Positions 34,349 to 43,190 of a stretch of 64,000 bases of DNA are shown here, one piece after another. Origin of the DNA: Novosphingobium barchaimii LL02. Its GTDB lineage: Bacteria > Pseudomonadota > Alphaproteobacteria > Sphingomonadales > Sphingomonadaceae. Below the pieces are notes generated by a model. The model worked only from the letters and a program-made list of their open reading frames with translations. It was not told the DNA's origin and made no database searches. Every line of letters begins with the position of its first letter. Positions within the stretch are counted from its first letter, which is position 1. The position numbers and the translations under genes are program-made. Where the stretch lies: the NCBI RefSeq assembly GCF_001046635.1, contig NZ_KQ130453.1:825772-889771 (forward strand), read 5' to 3'.

Positions 34349-35794
34349 GTGCGCAAAAGTGTGATCGCTGGTTCGCTGTTGGTTCTGACGTTCACATTGG
34401 CCGGATGCAATTTCCTTGCCGGAGAAACTGACAAGGCGGCAGTCGCGACCAGAATTGAGCAAGTGCACTGGAACGAAGCATCGGTACGCCAGCTTCGCAA
34501 AGCCGTCGACAGCCGCGCTGCACACGGCCTCGATCGCATGCAATTTGTCGTCGAAGGCCAACCCGGCAGCGCAGAGGGCCAGGAGGCGCTAACCCGCAGC
34601 GCTCTTCGCTATGCAGCAGCCTTGGCACGCGGCGCCACCGACCCTGCCGAGTTATACGACATCTACACAGTGCGCCGTCCAAAGCCCGATCTGCTGCGCG
34701 GGCTTGCCGGGGCGCTTTCCACCGGCGAGGTCGGGGACTGGATCGATGGCCTCGCGCCGAAGGACGAGGGTTATGACACCTTGTCCAGGGCCTATCTAGC
34801 GCTTCGCAAACAGACTGATGCGCCGACACCCGCTATCCCGGACAGGGATGAGCCGCTGAAGCCCGGCACTGCCGACCCGCGCATTCCCGCAATCGCCCGC
34901 CAGCTGGTGGCATCCGACTATCTTGACCGCTCTGCAGCGCAAGGCGGTAGCTACAGCCCGGCAATGGTTCAGGCTGTCCAGCACATGCAGGCCGATTACG
35001 GGATCAAGCCGGACGGCATCATCGGGAGCGATGCGCTCGAAATCCTCAATTTGTCCGATGCGGACCGTGCCACGACGATCGCAGTCGCCATGGAGCGGAT
35101 GCGCTGGCTGGATCGCAATGCCCCGCCGACCCGCATTGACGTGAATATCGCCGCAGGGAGGCTGCTGTACTGGCGCGACGGGAAAATCGCCGACAGCCGC
35201 AAGGTCGTGGTCGGCGAACCGGCGAACGAAACGCCGCAGCTGGGATCGCCGATCTACCGGCTGGTTGCCAATCCAACGTGGACCGTGCCGCGCTCCATCC
35301 AGAGCAAGGAAATCGCCGGCAAGGGCGGTGACTATCTGCGCCGCAACAATATGGCTTGGAAAAATGGCTGGGTCGTCCAGCAGCCAGGTCCGAAAAATTC
35401 GCTTGGTCTGGTCAAGTTCGATATGAAGAACGAGCACCAGATTTACCTTCATGACACGCCCGCCAAGCAGCTGTTCCAGGAAGTTCAGCGCCAGCGCAGC
35501 CACGGCTGCGTACGGGTTGACGATGCGCTGGACTTTGCGGAAATGCTGGCGCGCGATGAAGGCGTGATCGACGAATGGCACCGCGCCCGGGCAACTGGCA
35601 AGGAAACCTTCGTTTCGTTGCCGAGAGAGATCCCCGTCAGGCTCATCTACCAGACGGTGGGGTTCGGCGAAGACGGTGAGCCGGTTATCCGCTCCGATCC
35701 TTACGGATGGAACGACGGTGTCGCAGCTGCACTGAGCTTTCCTGCGCGCCAGACTTACCGTCTGAAGACTTCAGGCAACGATGTCGGCCCTTGA
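34349..35794 (+). CDS. L,D-transpeptidase, YcbB/LdtD family lipoprotein
   Basis: This 481-aa protein starts at GTG 34349 with AGGGAGA upstream. It has a lipoprotein signal (VLTFTLAGC, Cys about residue 20), a scaffold region, a peptidoglycan-binding-like helix bundle (YSPAMVQAVQHMQADYGIKPDGIIG) and a YkuD catalytic domain ending in HDTPAKQLFQ and RSHGCVRVDDALDFAEML near residue 385. It should form 3-3 cross-links in peptidoglycan from the outer-membrane side. It follows the YkuD_2 gene and precedes pldA, suggesting an envelope-remodelling cluster. Confidence 0.92.
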   Translation: MRKSVIAGSLLVLTFTLAGCNFLAGETDKAAVATRIEQVHWNEASVRQLRKAVDSRAAHGLDRMQFVVEGQPGSAEGQEALTRSALRYAAALARGATDPAELYDIYTVRRPKPDLLRGLAGALSTGEVGDWIDGLAPKDEGYDTLSRAYLALRKQTDAPTPAIPDRDEPLKPGTADPRIPAIARQLVASDYLDRSAAQGGSYSPAMVQAVQHMQADYGIKPDGIIGSDALEILNLSDADRATTIAVAMERMRWLDRNAPPTRIDVNIAAGRLLYWRDGKIADSRKVVVGEPANETPQLGSPIYRLVANPTWTVPRSIQSKEIAGKGGDYLRRNNMAWKNGWVVQQPGPKNSLGLVKFDMKNEHQIYLHDTPAKQLFQEVQRQRSHGCVRVDDALDFAEMLARDEGVIDEWHRARATGKETFVSLPREIPVRLIYQTVGFGEDGEPVIRSDPYGWNDGVAAALSFPARQTYRLKTSGNDVGP

Positions 35795-35901
35795 GGTGCT
35801 GAACGGTGCGTCCGGGTTGACTGAACGCAAACTCCTGTTGCCTACAGTAGCATAAGCCCTATTGGTCATGCCCCAATCCATGCCGGGGAGCAGTTGCTCG
35901 T

Positions 35902-37122
35902 ATGAAAAGACCGCTCACGTTTGTGTCCGCGCTGGCTCTAGCAGCCGCGCTGCCCGGCAACGCATTCGCCCAGAGCGTGATCGAAACATTGATAGGCAAT
36001 GTCGAACCAGGCGCGGATGGCGGCGCAGAGCTTGATATCCGCTTGCTCAACACCGGTACGGCGACGGCCGAAGCAAGCCTTCCGGATGCCGTCGAGGCAC
36101 GACTGGCCCGGCCTGGGGCATTGGGCGCAGGGCGCACCGTCATGCTGCACCGCGCGCCGGCGACGCCTGCCACGGTCACCATCACTCCCGGCAGCTTCGC
36201 TTCCGCCCACTACCAATTGGCGCCGGGCAGTTTCCAGAACGGGGCATTGCTTTCGGTGCCCGTCTGGGGCGGGCAGACCGTGGCGCTCGCAGCGTTGGAT
36301 CCCGTACCGGCAGCCGCACCGTCAGGCGCGGCGCGTGACACCGGCGTGCAGATAGCCGCAGCCCTCCCGGCAACCCCGCCGCCGACCGATCGCACCGTAG
36401 GCAATGCTTTCCTTGAGAATCTGAGCGCCTACGATCCGATCTATGCTGTTTATGGGCCCGGCACCAACAGCGAGGCCCGCATACAACTGAGCTTCAAGTA
36501 CCAGTTGTTCGGTAGTCGCGCCCGAGAGGGCAGGCCCGCAATGGGCGACGGATTCTACTTCGCCTATACCCAGCGCATGTTCTGGGATTTGGGGGCCGAC
36601 TCCTCTCCTTTCCGCAACATCGATTTTCAACCGGAACTGTTCTACGTAACTCCGCCCAAGGCGCTGTCCGACAAAACTACGTTGAGCGCGCAGATCGGCA
36701 TGCGTCACGAATCGAACGGGCGCGACGGCGACTTTTCGCGCAGCCTCAACACGGTTTACATCGCACCGATGGCCGCCTTCTCGCTAGGCGGCGGCACCCG
36801 CCTTACGGTTGCCCCCCGCGCCTGGCTGTATGCGGGCGACCTGTCGGACAACCCGGATATCCGCCGTTATCGTGGGAATACCGGTTTATCCGTAGAGATC
36901 GGCCAAGAAAACGGCCTGCGCCTTTCCACCTCTAGCCGCTTCAACTTCGGCAGCGGGAAAGGTTCGATCGCAGCAGACTTGTCTTATCCGCTACGCCGCA
37001 TTCTAGGCGGCGGCCCGGACTTCTACCTCTTCGGTCAAACTTTTACAGGCTATGGCGAAAACCTGCTGGACTACAACCGGCGCACCACCCGCCTTCGCAT
37101 CGGCGTAGCTCTGGTAAGGTGA
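35902..37122 (+). CDS. pldA: outer-membrane phospholipase A (PldA)
   Basis: This 406-aa protein has a signal peptide (FVSALALAAALPGNAFA) and an N-terminal domain of about 150 residues longer than in the E. coli enzyme. The C-terminal barrel starts at YGPGTNSEARIQLSFKYQLFG. The catalytic motif HESNGRDG (His about residue 269, Ser two further) and SRSLNTVYIAP are the PldA signature. It hydrolyses phospholipids that reach the outer leaflet. It lies 107 bp after the transpeptidase gene, and a hairpin follows at 37223. Confidence 0.92.
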   Translation: MKRPLTFVSALALAAALPGNAFAQSVIETLIGNVEPGADGGAELDIRLLNTGTATAEASLPDAVEARLARPGALGAGRTVMLHRAPATPATVTITPGSFASAHYQLAPGSFQNGALLSVPVWGGQTVALAALDPVPAAAPSGAARDTGVQIAAALPATPPPTDRTVGNAFLENLSAYDPIYAVYGPGTNSEARIQLSFKYQLFGSRAREGRPAMGDGFYFAYTQRMFWDLGADSSPFRNIDFQPELFYVTPPKALSDKTTLSAQIGMRHESNGRDGDFSRSLNTVYIAPMAAFSLGGGTRLTVAPRAWLYAGDLSDNPDIRRYRGNTGLSVEIGQENGLRLSTSSRFNFGSGKGSIAADLSYPLRRILGGGPDFYLFGQTFTGYGENLLDYNRRTTRLRIGVALVR

Positions 37123-37222
37123 CGGCTGCGGCCCCCGTGACAAATCTATCCCGCAATGCTTCCGTCTCGCACCACCAAACCCGGAGTTCAAACATCTAGG
37201 GGCTATTGAAGGGCAAATCGCT

Positions 37223-37241
37223 GGGAGCCAAAGCGGCTCCC
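37223..37241. terminator. hairpin between pldA and the histidine kinase gene
   Basis: GGGAGCC pairs with GGCTCCC around a 5-nt loop in the 131-bp gap between two converging stops (37122 and 37254). There is no T run; it may serve both genes. Confidence 0.5.
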
Positions 37242-37253
37242 GACGCACCCGCA

Positions 37254-40200
37254 TCATCCCTCGATGATTTCGCGAACGCGCGTGGCCAGCGCCTCCATTG
37301 CAAATGGCTTTGTAATCATGCTCATCCCGTGCTCAAGAAAGCCTGACGCCAGCGCCGCGTTCTCGGCATATCCGGTCATAAACAGCACCTTGAGATCAGG
37401 CCGAAGCAGCCGCCCTGCCTCGACGACTTGGCGACCGTTGAGCCCGGGCAGCCCGATGTCGGTGATCAACAGGTCAATACGCTTGTCCGACTGCAGCATC
37501 TGCAACCCCTTTGGCCCGTCGTTCGCCTCGATCGCGCGGTAGCCCAGTTCGGTCAGAACCTCGATGATAAGGTCGCGAACGACTGACTCGTCCTCGACGA
37601 CAAGCACGACCTCACCGGAATCGGAAACATGCTCGTCGCCGAGGGCTGGAATATCCTCTTCCCATTCTGCTTCCCCGAGGTGCCGCGGAAGGTAGAGCTT
37701 GAATGTGGTGCCATGGCCAAGTTCGCTATAAATCTTGGCATAGCCTTCCGACTGCTGGGCGAATCCGTAGATCATGGACAAGCCAAGGCCGGTGCCCTGG
37801 CCAATCGGCTTGGTGGTGAAGAAAGGTTCGAATGCCTTGGCAATTGTATCCTTACTCATCCCGGTGCCGGTATCGGTGACGCTGATGCAGACGTATTGCC
37901 CAGGTTTAACGCCGCTCTTTCTTGCAGCGTAAGCCTGATCAAGATGCGCGTTGCCAGTTTCAATCGTCAGTTTGCCGCCATCGGGCATCGCATCGCGCGC
38001 GTTGATTACAAGATTAAGCACCGCGCTTTCAAGTTGATTGGGGTCGCACAGCGTGGGCCACAGACCGCCAGCGAGCACCAGTTCCAGTTCGATATGCTCA
38101 CCGATCGTCCGCCTAAGCAGATCTTCCACCGAAGCGAGTAGCTTGTTGGACCGGACCGCCTTGGGGTCGAGCGGTTGACGGCGCGAGAAGGCAAGAAGGC
38201 GGTGCGTCAAAGCTGCCGCACGATTGGCCGCGGTAGTGGCGCCGGTGATGAACCGACTGATATCGGCATGGCGCCCCTGTTCCACGCGGCGCTGTATGAT
38301 CTCGAGACTGCCTGTAATGCCCTGAAGAAGATTGTTGAAATCGTGGGCAATGCCGCCGGTCAGTTGGCCGACCGCTTCCATCTTTTGGGATTGGCGGAGC
38401 GCCTCTTCGGCGGCCATTAATTCCTGTGTCCGGACGCTGACCTGCTCCTCCAGAGTTGCATTGAGCTGCGCTAGTTCCTCGGTCTGCCGCTTGCGCTCCG
38501 TTGCCCCGCGCACGCGCTCGGCAACATCGCGCATGAAAAACACATCCTCATTGCTCCATACGCGCGGCCCGGCATTGTTTACGTATGCAAGTGCTACAAA
38601 GTCGCCCTGCTCGACCAGAGGCATGTTGATGAACGATCGGGCGCTGATCGCTTCCAGAACGTCAGCGGTAGAGTGCGTGCGGTCGTCGAGCCTGACGTCA
38701 CCGATTGCGACAGTCTCGCCTCGCTTCAGATTCTCGATGTAGGAGCCATGCTCGCGGAAGTTGAGTGTACCGGCAATCGTCTTGATGCCGGGCGCGTTCC
38801 AGTCTCGCTGGACAGTGATCGTTTCCAGGACCTTGTCCACGGTGCCGTAGCCAGCGCGGCTCACGCCCAGACCAAGCGCGAGTGCGGTCGCGCCGGCAAA
38901 TTCCATCTCGGCAATCTCGCCAATCGATCTCAGCTTGTCGCTCAGATCGAGCAGTGCGGACTTGCGCTGCTCGGCGGTCTTGCGCTCGGTGATATCGTAG
39001 CTGACACCGGGAAAGTGCAGTGGCTCACCGGCGTCCGACAGGATGCAACGACCCTGCGCCACGAGCCACACGATCGCGCCGTTGTCCTGCACAAGGCGAT
39101 ATTCCTCGTAGAACATGCAGCCACTGTTCAGCGCGTTGGCAATGGCGGCCTGCACTCTGTCCATATCGGCGGGATGCAGACGCCGGAAGAACAGCTCAAT
39201 GGGCGCCCCGCGTTGGGCCATTTGGGGATCGACACCGTAAAGCCGCGCGAACCTGGAATCCGTGCGAACGAAATTGGCGGCGACGTCCCAATCCCAGGTG
39301 CCGATGCCTTCTCCCGCAGAAAGCGCCTGCTCGAGCCGCTCCTGGCTTTCGCGCAGCGCAACATCGGCATTCACCCGTTCGGTCACGTCGACGCCCTCCA
39401 CGAAGATACCCGTGACGACATCGTTTGCGTCTTTAACCGGCTGAAATACAAAATCGACAAGATGGTTAGTAACTGGCCCCCCCGCGACCGGTTCAACGGC
39501 GTAGAGCGCCGCATCCGCTTTGTATGCCTTGCCTGAGCGAAACACCTCGTCGAGGGTGGCAACATATCCTTGTGCCGCAGCATCGGGGAGCGCCTGAGCG
39601 ACAGTCTGGCCGACAAGAGCGCTTCGGCCGGTCAATCGAAGGTAGGCCGGATTGGCCAGCGCGAAACGATGTTCGGGGCCTTCCAGTAAAGCCATAAAGC
39701 TGGGGGCCTGCGCGAACAACTGCGCAAGCCGGTCCCTCTCGCTTGCCGACTCGCCTTCTGCCTGGACCTGCGCGGTGATCTCGATACCTTGATGAAGCAG
39801 GCCAGCGATGGCGCCATCCTCGCCACGGATAGGGGCCGCCGTGAAGTCCCACCAAGTGACTTCACGCTCGCCATTCCGGACCAATTCCAGGCGAACCATC
39901 TTCGCCGAAAAACCCTCACCGGTTTCCATCGCCCGGTAATATGATGGTGCGAGCAGGGTCCAAGCCTCGCCCCAGCCGTCGCCCGCCGGACGGCCCAGTG
40001 CATGGGGATGCCCGCCCGCGAGTGCCGGGATGTATGCATCGTTATAGAGCAATATCAGATCTTGCCCCCACAGGACCGCGCCCAGGATTGGCGAGTTGAT
40101 GCAGGCCGAGACGATCGAGCGCAGCGATTGTGGCCATGTCCCGGGATCACCGAGAGGCGTGGCGCTCCAGTCAAATGCCCGCATCAACGCCCCGATTTCC

Positions 40201-40259
40201 CCACCCCCGGTTAGAAACGAAGGCGCAGCGCGGTCTTGATCTTCACTCAGAATGGTCAT
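37254..40259 (-). CDS. hybrid sensor histidine kinase, PAS-PAS-PAS-GAF-HisKA-HATPase-REC
   Basis: This 1001-aa cytoplasmic protein lacks membrane helices. In order it has a PAS domain (about 30-165), a second PAS (about 175-300), a PAS_3 domain (about 310-425, ending [12 protein letters not shown]), a GAF domain (about 440-600), a HisKA domain with the phospho-acceptor in [11 protein letters not shown] (His about 639), a HATPase domain ([35 protein letters not shown]) and a C-terminal receiver with [13 protein letters not shown] (Asp about 934). It senses an internal signal, possibly redox or light. No partner response regulator is adjacent. An EcfG-like motif lies 65-90 nt upstream. Confidence 0.93.
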   Translation of the reverse strand: MTILSEDQDRAAPSFLTGGGEIGALMRAFDWSATPLGDPGTWPQSLRSIVSACINSPILGAVLWGQDLILLYNDAYIPALAGGHPHALGRPAGDGWGEAWTLLAPSYYRAMETGEGFSAKMVRLELVRNGEREVTWWDFTAAPIRGEDGAIAGLLHQGIEITAQVQAEGESASERDRLAQLFAQAPSFMALLEGPEHRFALANPAYLRLTGRSALVGQTVAQALPDAAAQGYVATLDEVFRSGKAYKADAALYAVEPVAGGPVTNHLVDFVFQPVKDANDVVTGIFVEGVDVTERVNADVALRESQERLEQALSAGEGIGTWDWDVAANFVRTDSRFARLYGVDPQMAQRGAPIELFFRRLHPADMDRVQAAIANALNSGCMFYEEYRLVQDNGAIVWLVAQGRCILSDAGEPLHFPGVSYDITERKTAEQRKSALLDLSDKLRSIGEIAEMEFAGATALALGLGVSRAGYGTVDKVLETITVQRDWNAPGIKTIAGTLNFREHGSYIENLKRGETVAIGDVRLDDRTHSTADVLEAISARSFINMPLVEQGDFVALAYVNNAGPRVWSNEDVFFMRDVAERVRGATERKRQTEELAQLNATLEEQVSVRTQELMAAEEALRQSQKMEAVGQLTGGIAHDFNNLLQGITGSLEIIQRRVEQGRHADISRFITGATTAANRAAALTHRLLAFSRRQPLDPKAVRSNKLLASVEDLLRRTIGEHIELELVLAGGLWPTLCDPNQLESAVLNLVINARDAMPDGGKLTIETGNAHLDQAYAARKSGVKPGQYVCISVTDTGTGMSKDTIAKAFEPFFTTKPIGQGTGLGLSMIYGFAQQSEGYAKIYSELGHGTTFKLYLPRHLGEAEWEEDIPALGDEHVSDSGEVVLVVEDESVVRDLIIEVLTELGYRAIEANDGPKGLQMLQSDKRIDLLITDIGLPGLNGRQVVEAGRLLRPDLKVLFMTGYAENAALASGFLEHGMSMITKPFAMEALATRVREIIEG

Positions 40260-40619
40260 TCGCGACGACGTTCCCTTGCCGATGCGTCATCAATTCGCGC
40301 CGCATCCCTCGGCTTTCGATAGAAACTGCCGTTTTGTTGATACGTTCCCCTTTTCCGCTGGATACGACGTTACGCACCAGCGGGCTTGGCTATGATGTCG
40401 AGCCCACCCCCCCGGAGGCCTCGCGGACGGCTGCAGGATGCACCTGCCGGCAATGCAAGCACCGTCGCTTCGGCAAAGGGATCGTTTACTGCCGAAACCC
40501 CGGCCGCTTCACCCTCACCCCAGATACGTGAGAGGAATGTGAGGCCCCTGGCGATGCTCGGTCTTTTGCCGGCCGGGAGGCGACCGTGAATAATGACGCA
40601 GAGGTCTCACGCAGCGCGA
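40260..40619. other. 360-bp intergenic region between kinase and DUF2252 genes
   Basis: This holds the kinase promoter region on its left side. The remainder reads open in several frames, but no product looks like a protein. A run of C's near 40408 and GC-rich segments are visible, with no clear repeat or terminator. Confidence 0.5.
40323..40348 (-). promoter_or_regulatory. EcfG-like promoter of the hybrid kinase gene
   Basis: On the minus strand GGAAC (40348-40344) is followed after 16 nt by AGTTT (40327-40323). This matches the GGAAC-N16-GTT form of general stress promoters. The kinase ATG is about 64 nt downstream. Confidence 0.45.
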
Positions 40620-41933
40620 TCAGGCGGCCAGAGCATAACGGCGGCAGTGATCAAGGTATCCCGCTTCATGCCGCCCTGCCAAAGCGACGACGCTCTCCCA
40701 CAACCAGGACGGCGCATCGATGGAGGTGCGGCGATCGGCTTCCAGCCGTTCGCGCCACTCGTGCCGGGTTATGTGATCCATCTGCCTGGCATGGCCCTTG
40801 CCCACCACGAACGCCAAATAACGAGCGGCCCGGGCAGCTTGGCTTTCGGTGAACTGGTCGATTTCCAGTTTGAGGTCTTGCGGTGCCAGTTCGCGAATGA
40901 ACAAAGAGCGGGCCATCATCTGTACTGGAATCATCCGCTCCCCCAAATGCGGAGACAGCGCCTTGGCGGCGGCAAAAACGCGATGGGCGTTGTCTTCAGG
41001 CATGGTCGCATCCCGGTAAGCGGGCGCTACCGGAGCGGTCGCCTCCTTTATGTCTACCAGCGCATAGGAGGGGCGGCCCTTGGCGCTTCGGATTTCGATG
41101 AGCACGGCATACCTCAAAAGACCCAGCGAACTACATCCCTTCATCCAGTATGCGGCATCGATCATGCGCACCGTTCGGTCTTCGTCGTGCCGTTCGAACG
41201 CGAGGATGCGTTGCATCACGTCTTCGTCATTGAACAGGGCGTCCAGAGCGTCATGTTCTTCGGGCGTCAGCGGCCAGAACTTGCGGCCCATAGGGATTCG
41301 GGGTTCGTTGCCGTCCAGTCGGTCCTTGGCGAGATGGCGCCACCTGCGGTTCCACGCCTTGCGGCGAACGCTGCGCACGGCATCCGGTTCGGTGCCGGGA
41401 TCGCCGCTCGTCGGATCATTCATCGCCGAGGCATAGCCTTCGACCATCTCCTGAACCATCAAGGCAGTTGTCACGCCGGGCAGGTCCGAGCCCCGGGCCG
41501 CTGTCGCAAGCGAGAGGCCGAGGCGGACGAGATCGTGCGCCGGATTGCCGATAACGGCCTGGTCGAGGTCGCGGATCTGGATATCGACCTGCCCGCCGCC
41601 GCTGACGATCGGCCCCAGATTGCCGAGATGGCAATCGCCGCAGATCCATACTGACGGCCCTTCCGGCACCCGGGCCGCAGCGGGCGACTGAGCCAGCCAT
41701 TCATAGAACTTTGCCGTATTGCCCCGGACATAGGCATGAGCGGAACGCGCCATCTTAAGAGTGCGGGTGGCATCGAGAACTCTTGTCCGCTCGGCGGCAA
41801 TCGGAATTGGCATTGGCGATGATGTTCCACGCGGAAGATACCGGGGTAAACGCAACAGGCGGCGATTTGTAACGAAGCGTTGCCAAAGAAATTTGGAAGG
41901 ATCGGCGGCGATATCGGCCATCATCATCGCCAA
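40620..41933 (-). CDS. DUF2252 family protein
   Basis: This 437-aa protein has the kinase-like fold segments of DUF2252: KMARSAHAYVRGNTAKFYEWL near residue 65, VWICGDCHLGNLGPIVS near residue 98, DIQIRDLDQAVIGNPAHDLVRLGLSLA, and a C-terminal RQMDHITRHEWRERLEADR. The GDCHLGN and RDLDQ motifs recall aminoglycoside-phosphotransferase-like catalytic loops, but the substrate is unknown. Alternative starts exist at 41813 and in between. It lies 57 bp downstream of a small ORF and the Crp-type regulator gene and is probably co-transcribed with them. Confidence 0.82.
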   Translation of the reverse strand: MAMMMADIAADPSKFLWQRFVTNRRLLRLPRYLPRGTSSPMPIPIAAERTRVLDATRTLKMARSAHAYVRGNTAKFYEWLAQSPAAARVPEGPSVWICGDCHLGNLGPIVSGGGQVDIQIRDLDQAVIGNPAHDLVRLGLSLATAARGSDLPGVTTALMVQEMVEGYASAMNDPTSGDPGTEPDAVRSVRRKAWNRRWRHLAKDRLDGNEPRIPMGRKFWPLTPEEHDALDALFNDEDVMQRILAFERHDEDRTVRMIDAAYWMKGCSSLGLLRYAVLIEIRSAKGRPSYALVDIKEATAPVAPAYRDATMPEDNAHRVFAAAKALSPHLGERMIPVQMMARSLFIRELAPQDLKLEIDQFTESQAARAARYLAFVVGKGHARQMDHITRHEWRERLEADRRTSIDAPSWLWESVVALAGRHEAGYLDHCRRYALAA

Positions 41934-41990
41934 AATCCGGGATGTGCTCAGCGCCTGAGCGACCTCGTTCGCACCCTCCAGTACGATGGA

Positions 41991-42203
41991 TCAATCAACC
42001 GTCGACCCTGGTCGGTCCGCAATCTGGCGGTCGGCGACAATCGATGCGTCGATGAGGTTGCGACCGGTTTGGGCTGCAGCCTTCGCAGTCATGGTGACCG
42101 CGACGCCGTTGGGTCCGTCCAGCATGACCAGACCATCTTCGGCACTTGCGATCCCGGGGTCGGACCTGGGTTGCGGCGGATTGGGTGACGATGGTGCGGT
42201 CAT
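41991..42203 (-). CDS. small hypothetical protein coupled to the Crp-type regulator
   Basis: This 70-aa protein has a Pro-rich start and a compact core, DGLVMLDGPNGVAVTMTAKAA followed by GRNLIDASIVADRQ. Such short proteins occur in sphingomonads, but I know of no function. ATG 42203 overlaps the stop of the regulator gene (ATGA), which supports real translation. There are no membrane segments or Cys. Confidence 0.6.
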   Translation of the reverse strand: MTAPSSPNPPQPRSDPGIASAEDGLVMLDGPNGVAVTMTAKAAAQTGRNLIDASIVADRQIADRPGSTVD

Positions 42204-42949
42204 GACGGGGCTTTCGTGCTTTCGTGAAAATGTGTCTGCGTCTCGTCGATATAGAGATAGGCAGGGTCGAACTGGCCCCGCACCGCCAGCCGCTTGGGAT
42301 CGGGTATCTCAACAAGTGAGGAACGGAACACGCAAAGGCCCTCCTCGCGCAATTGCCGCAGCACGCGGTTGACGTGAATGTTGGTGAGGCCGCAGATTTC
42401 TGCAAGGTCAGTCTGGGTCAGGCCAAGCGCAAAGCGATGTCCATCGCTGAGATCTGCGGATATCAGCCTGGCGTTCGTTTCGCACAAAAAATGCGCGACG
42501 CGACCCATTGCGTCGAGCCGGCCGAGCCGGAACAGCCATGCCCGGTGGATCGCGGCATCGATTAGAGTGGAAAACCACAGCTTACGGCCAAGCTGCGGGC
42601 GCTCGGCAATGATCGCGTCCAGTTCGGCGTGCGGGATAATCGCAACGGTGGCAGCGGTCATGGTCGCCACGTCGTGGTCGAGAACCTTCAAGGGATAGGC
42701 GTGGAGATCGACGAAGTCGCCCGGTACGTGAACGGCGACCAGTTGCCTCAGCCCCTTGCGATCATCGATATAGCGCGACAGGATACCTTCGACCAGCAAC
42801 GTGCTGTGATCCAGTTCCCGCCCCGCGCGGATGACGATCTTACGCGGATCGAGCGTTTGCACTTCCGTAATCGAAGCCTCCAGCCGGGCACGCTCCTCGA
42901 GCGACAGACTGACACCTCGTTTATATCGCAGGAAGCGGTCGGTGAACAC
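42200..42949 (-). CDS. Crp/Fnr-family transcriptional regulator
   Basis: This 249-aa protein has a cyclic-nucleotide-binding-like beta roll (VIRAGRELDHSTLLVEGILSRY, VHVPGDFVDLHAYPL) and a C-terminal helix-turn-helix (LTQTDLAEICGLTNIHVNRVLRQLREEGL, about residues 175-205). The N-terminus lacks the Cys cluster of true FNR. GTG 42949 is used because AAGGAC lies 6 nt upstream. It is divergent from katE across 241 bp, so it may control that catalase gene. Confidence 0.88.
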   Translation of the reverse strand: MFTDRFLRYKRGVSLSLEERARLEASITEVQTLDPRKIVIRAGRELDHSTLLVEGILSRYIDDRKGLRQLVAVHVPGDFVDLHAYPLKVLDHDVATMTAATVAIIPHAELDAIIAERPQLGRKLWFSTLIDAAIHRAWLFRLGRLDAMGRVAHFLCETNARLISADLSDGHRFALGLTQTDLAEICGLTNIHVNRVLRQLREEGLCVFRSSLVEIPDPKRLAVRGQFDPAYLYIDETQTHFHESTKAPS

Positions 42950-43190
42950 GCATAAGTCCTTCAATGGCGGCAGGGGTAGGCTTCGATCCCGGCATAACCC
43001 TTCGCGCGCGGGCGCGTTGCACCTGCACATTCCGAAACGTGCTGATGCAGGTTAATATCCAAACCGCCTGCGCAACTGAACGATCGCGGCCTCCGTTACC
43101 GTAATACCAGCCCACCGATGCCGCCATTCGCGCGCCGTCACTGCGCCGGCCCGACGTTTCCGCATGACTTTTGACCAGAAGGAAAACCTC

